A stretch of 63,757 bases of DNA from Sphingomonadales bacterium 12-68-11 (GTDB taxonomy: Bacteria; Pseudomonadota; Alphaproteobacteria; Sphingomonadales; Sphingomonadaceae). The stretch covers positions 1 to 63,757 of the forward strand of contig NCCV01000006.1 of NCBI GenBank assembly GCA_002279825.1, in the 5' to 3' direction. A model generated the notes under the pieces. That model did no database searches. It worked only from the letters and a program-made list of their open reading frames with translations, and was not told the origin of the DNA. The position numbers were made by a program, and so were the translations under genes. Positions 62,411 through 63,757 of this stretch are shown piece by piece; within the stretch, counting starts at the first letter, position 1; the number at the start of each line of letters is the position of its first letter.

Positions 62411-63355
62411 CTAGTCGGCCGCGGCGTCTTCGGGCTCGGGGCGGTGTAGCCGCAACCGGGTCACGTGGGTTTCGTCGGCCCCGGTGACTTCGATCCGCCA
62501 GCCGCTCGGGTGATGCAGCACCGCGCCGACTTCAGGCACTTGGCCGGCCAGCACGAAGGCGAGGCCGCCGAGCGTATCGACCGCTTCCTCGACTTCGGCG
62601 ATGCGCGGATCCTCGACCGTCTCGGCCACGTCGTCGAGCTCGGCGCGGGCATCGGCATCCCACATGCCTTCGCCGATCGCCACCACCAGCTCGACCGGCG
62701 CGTCGTCGTGCTCGTCCTCGATATCGCCGACGATCTCCTCGACCAGGTCCTCGATCGTGATCACCCCGTCGGTGCCCGAGAACTCGTCGACCACGATCGC
62801 CAGGTGCGTGCGGCGGGCGCGCATGTCGGCCAGCACGTCGAGCGCGCCGCGCGACTGCGGCACGTAGAGCGGCTGGCGCATCAGCGTGGTCCAGTCGGGC
62901 GGGGGCGGGGTTGCGGTGGCGAGGAACGAAAACACATCCTTGATGTGCATCATCCCGATCACTTCATCGAGCGTATCGCGATAGACCGGCACGCGCGAAT
63001 GGCCGTGCTCGGCGAAAATCGCCACCAGTTCCTGCCAGCTCGCGGCCGCGGAAATCGCCACGATCTCGCCGCGCGGAATGGCCACGTCGTCGGCGTCGTG
63101 CTCGCTGAAATGGAGCAGGTTGCGCAGCATCTGGCGCTCGAGCGGCGAGAGATCGCCGCGCGCCGCCGGCTCGCCGCGCCCGGGTTCGATGTCCTCGTGC
63201 TCGTCGATCGCTTCTTCGATCTGCGCGCGCAGCGAAGTGCCGGTCTCGGCGTCGAACAGCTTGCGGATCGCCGTCCACAGGCCCCTGTTACTGTCCGCGT
63301 CTCCGTTGCCGGAATCGCCCGATGGGCGGGACGGACTTCTGGTATTCTCGGGCAT
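62411..63355 (-). CDS. CorC/HlyC-type CBS-domain protein
   Basis: 314 residues, hemolysin C/CorC family without membrane segments. N-terminal Ser/Asp-rich lead, then LSPLERQMLRNLLHFSEHDADDVAIPRGEI, a CBS pair (about 85-205, GHSRVPVYRDTLDEVIGMMH), and the C-terminal CorC domain (DTLGGLAFVLAGQVPEVG). Together with the ybeY gene upstream it forms the ybeY-corC pair common in proteobacteria; E. coli CorC (YbeX) is tied to ribosome maturation and Mg/Co handling. ATG 63355 gives MPENTRSPS; the frame is open upstream through ybeY. Confidence 0.92.
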   Translation of the reverse strand: MPENTRSPSRPSGDSGNGDADSNRGLWTAIRKLFDAETGTSLRAQIEEAIDEHEDIEPGRGEPAARGDLSPLERQMLRNLLHFSEHDADDVAIPRGEIVAISAAASWQELVAIFAEHGHSRVPVYRDTLDEVIGMMHIKDVFSFLATATPPPPDWTTLMRQPLYVPQSRGALDVLADMRARRTHLAIVVDEFSGTDGVITIEDLVEEIVGDIEDEHDDAPVELVVAIGEGMWDADARAELDDVAETVEDPRIAEVEEAVDTLGGLAFVLAGQVPEVGAVLHHPSGWRIEVTGADETHVTRLRLHRPEPEDAAAD

Positions 63356-63375
63356 TGCCCCGTCGCTTCCCCTGT

Positions 63376-63757
63376 TCAGGCGTGTGCGGCGCCCAGCGGC
63401 CCATATGGGTCCGCGAGACCGAGTAGCGCAAGCGCCTTCGTTTCGAGCGCCTCCATTGCGTCGGCGTCGGCATCGGACAGCTCGTGGTCGTAGCCCGCGA
63501 GATGCAGCAGGCCGTGAACGATCAGATGCGCCGCATGATCCGCCAGTGGCAGGCCTTTTTCGGCGGCCTCGCGCGCGCAGGTCTCGCAGGCGAGCGCGAC
63601 GTCGCCGATCAGCTCCGGTCGGTCTCCCGGCAGGGCGCGCAATTCGCCTGGCTCGAACATCGGGAACGACAGCACGTTGGTGGGCATGTCGCGCTGGCGC
63701 CACGCGCGGTTGAGCGCGTGGACTTCGGCGTCGGAGGTGAACAGCACGCTGGCAAGG
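63376..63757 (-). CDS. ybeY: Endoribonuclease YbeY (5' truncated by window edge)
   Basis: Single-strand RNA endonuclease needed for 16S rRNA 3' end maturation and ribosome quality control. At least 127 residues are present; the start is outside the window. The zinc motif H-x3-H-x5-H is complete in HGLLHLAGYDHE; RDMPTNVLSFPMFEPGE and LIGDVALACETC are typical. Downstream corC starts 21 bases after the stop. Confidence 0.95.
   Translation of the reverse strand, partial: LASVLFTSDAEVHALNRAWRQRDMPTNVLSFPMFEPGELRALPGDRPELIGDVALACETCAREAAEKGLPLADHAAHLIVHGLLHLAGYDHELSDADADAMEALETKALALLGLADPYGPLGAAHA

Overview
The window is a dense, GC-rich (roughly two thirds G+C) stretch of bacterial chromosome, best read as an alphaproteobacterium of the order Sphingomonadales (Sphingomonadaceae or Erythrobacteraceae). 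The grounds are gene content and order: a ctaC-ctaD-ctaB-(small ORF)-ctaG-ctaE-surf1 oxidase operon leading into thrC; a mutY / DUF721 / two thioredoxin-like proteins / smc block; a Fnr-type regulator close to moa genes; SoxR without SoxS; and several families of short palindromic repeats of the kind common in this order. Family-level placement is inference. No rRNA, tRNA, CRISPR array, transposase, integrase or phage gene was seen. About 75 genes fill the window, and no stretch above 300 bases lacks a gene. The window cuts argH at its left edge and ybeY at its right edge.

Layout. 1-3256 (+): argH, a small lipoprotein, lysA and a siroheme-synthase N-domain protein, all tightly packed. 3265-8721 (-): one tightly spaced row pyrE-pdxJ-acpS-lepB-AI-2E permease-DUF3089 hydrolase-ruvX. 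8815-17446 (+): the aa3-type cytochrome c oxidase operon with its assembly factors from a clear promoter, then a divergent SRPBCC/ArsR pair and thrC. 17543-21607 (+): a 23S-type methyltransferase, folB, a Rossmann-like gene carrying an in-frame repeat insertion, moaA-moaD-moaE, and a membrane protein behind a near-consensus FNR box. 21633-22822 (-): an FNR-like regulator and a lipoprotein. 23005-24399 (+): rplU, rpmA and an acetyltransferase. 24525-33838: mixed metabolism and regulation (a nitrobindin-like protein, a PF10118 protein divergent from a TetR regulator, ygfZ, a GGDEF-EAL protein, pyrC, rarD, a glycine-zipper protein, astD). 33932-42925: selO, hydrolase-glycosyltransferase, a TPR-like protein with bamB, ubiA, rsmE and gshA. 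43040-47166: soxR behind a perfect SoxR box, ppk2, a DUF3833 protein, a PQQ-type sugar dehydrogenase and an atypical nucleotidyltransferase. 47204-53828: smc, two DsbA-like proteins and a DUF721 protein divergent from mutY. 53996-63757: a serine hydrolase-nudC-FrnE row, an HNH protein, a DUF1489 protein, mgtE, a cyclophilin, a double NTF2-like protein with a LysR regulator, a CorC-type CBS protein and ybeY.

Most of the window is housekeeping: amino-acid, pyrimidine, pyridoxal and molybdopterin synthesis, respiration, outer-membrane assembly and chromosome maintenance. The less ordinary content lies in the regulatory sites (FNR box, SoxR box, and ArsR and TetR operators lying across or just before the regulator's own start codon), in the palindromic repeats, several of which sit inside operons or have become coding sequence, and in the lower-GC nucleotidyltransferase. 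No multi-gene system that is clearly new was found; the best candidate for follow-up is the FNR box, membrane protein and Fnr-like regulator group at 21100-22822.
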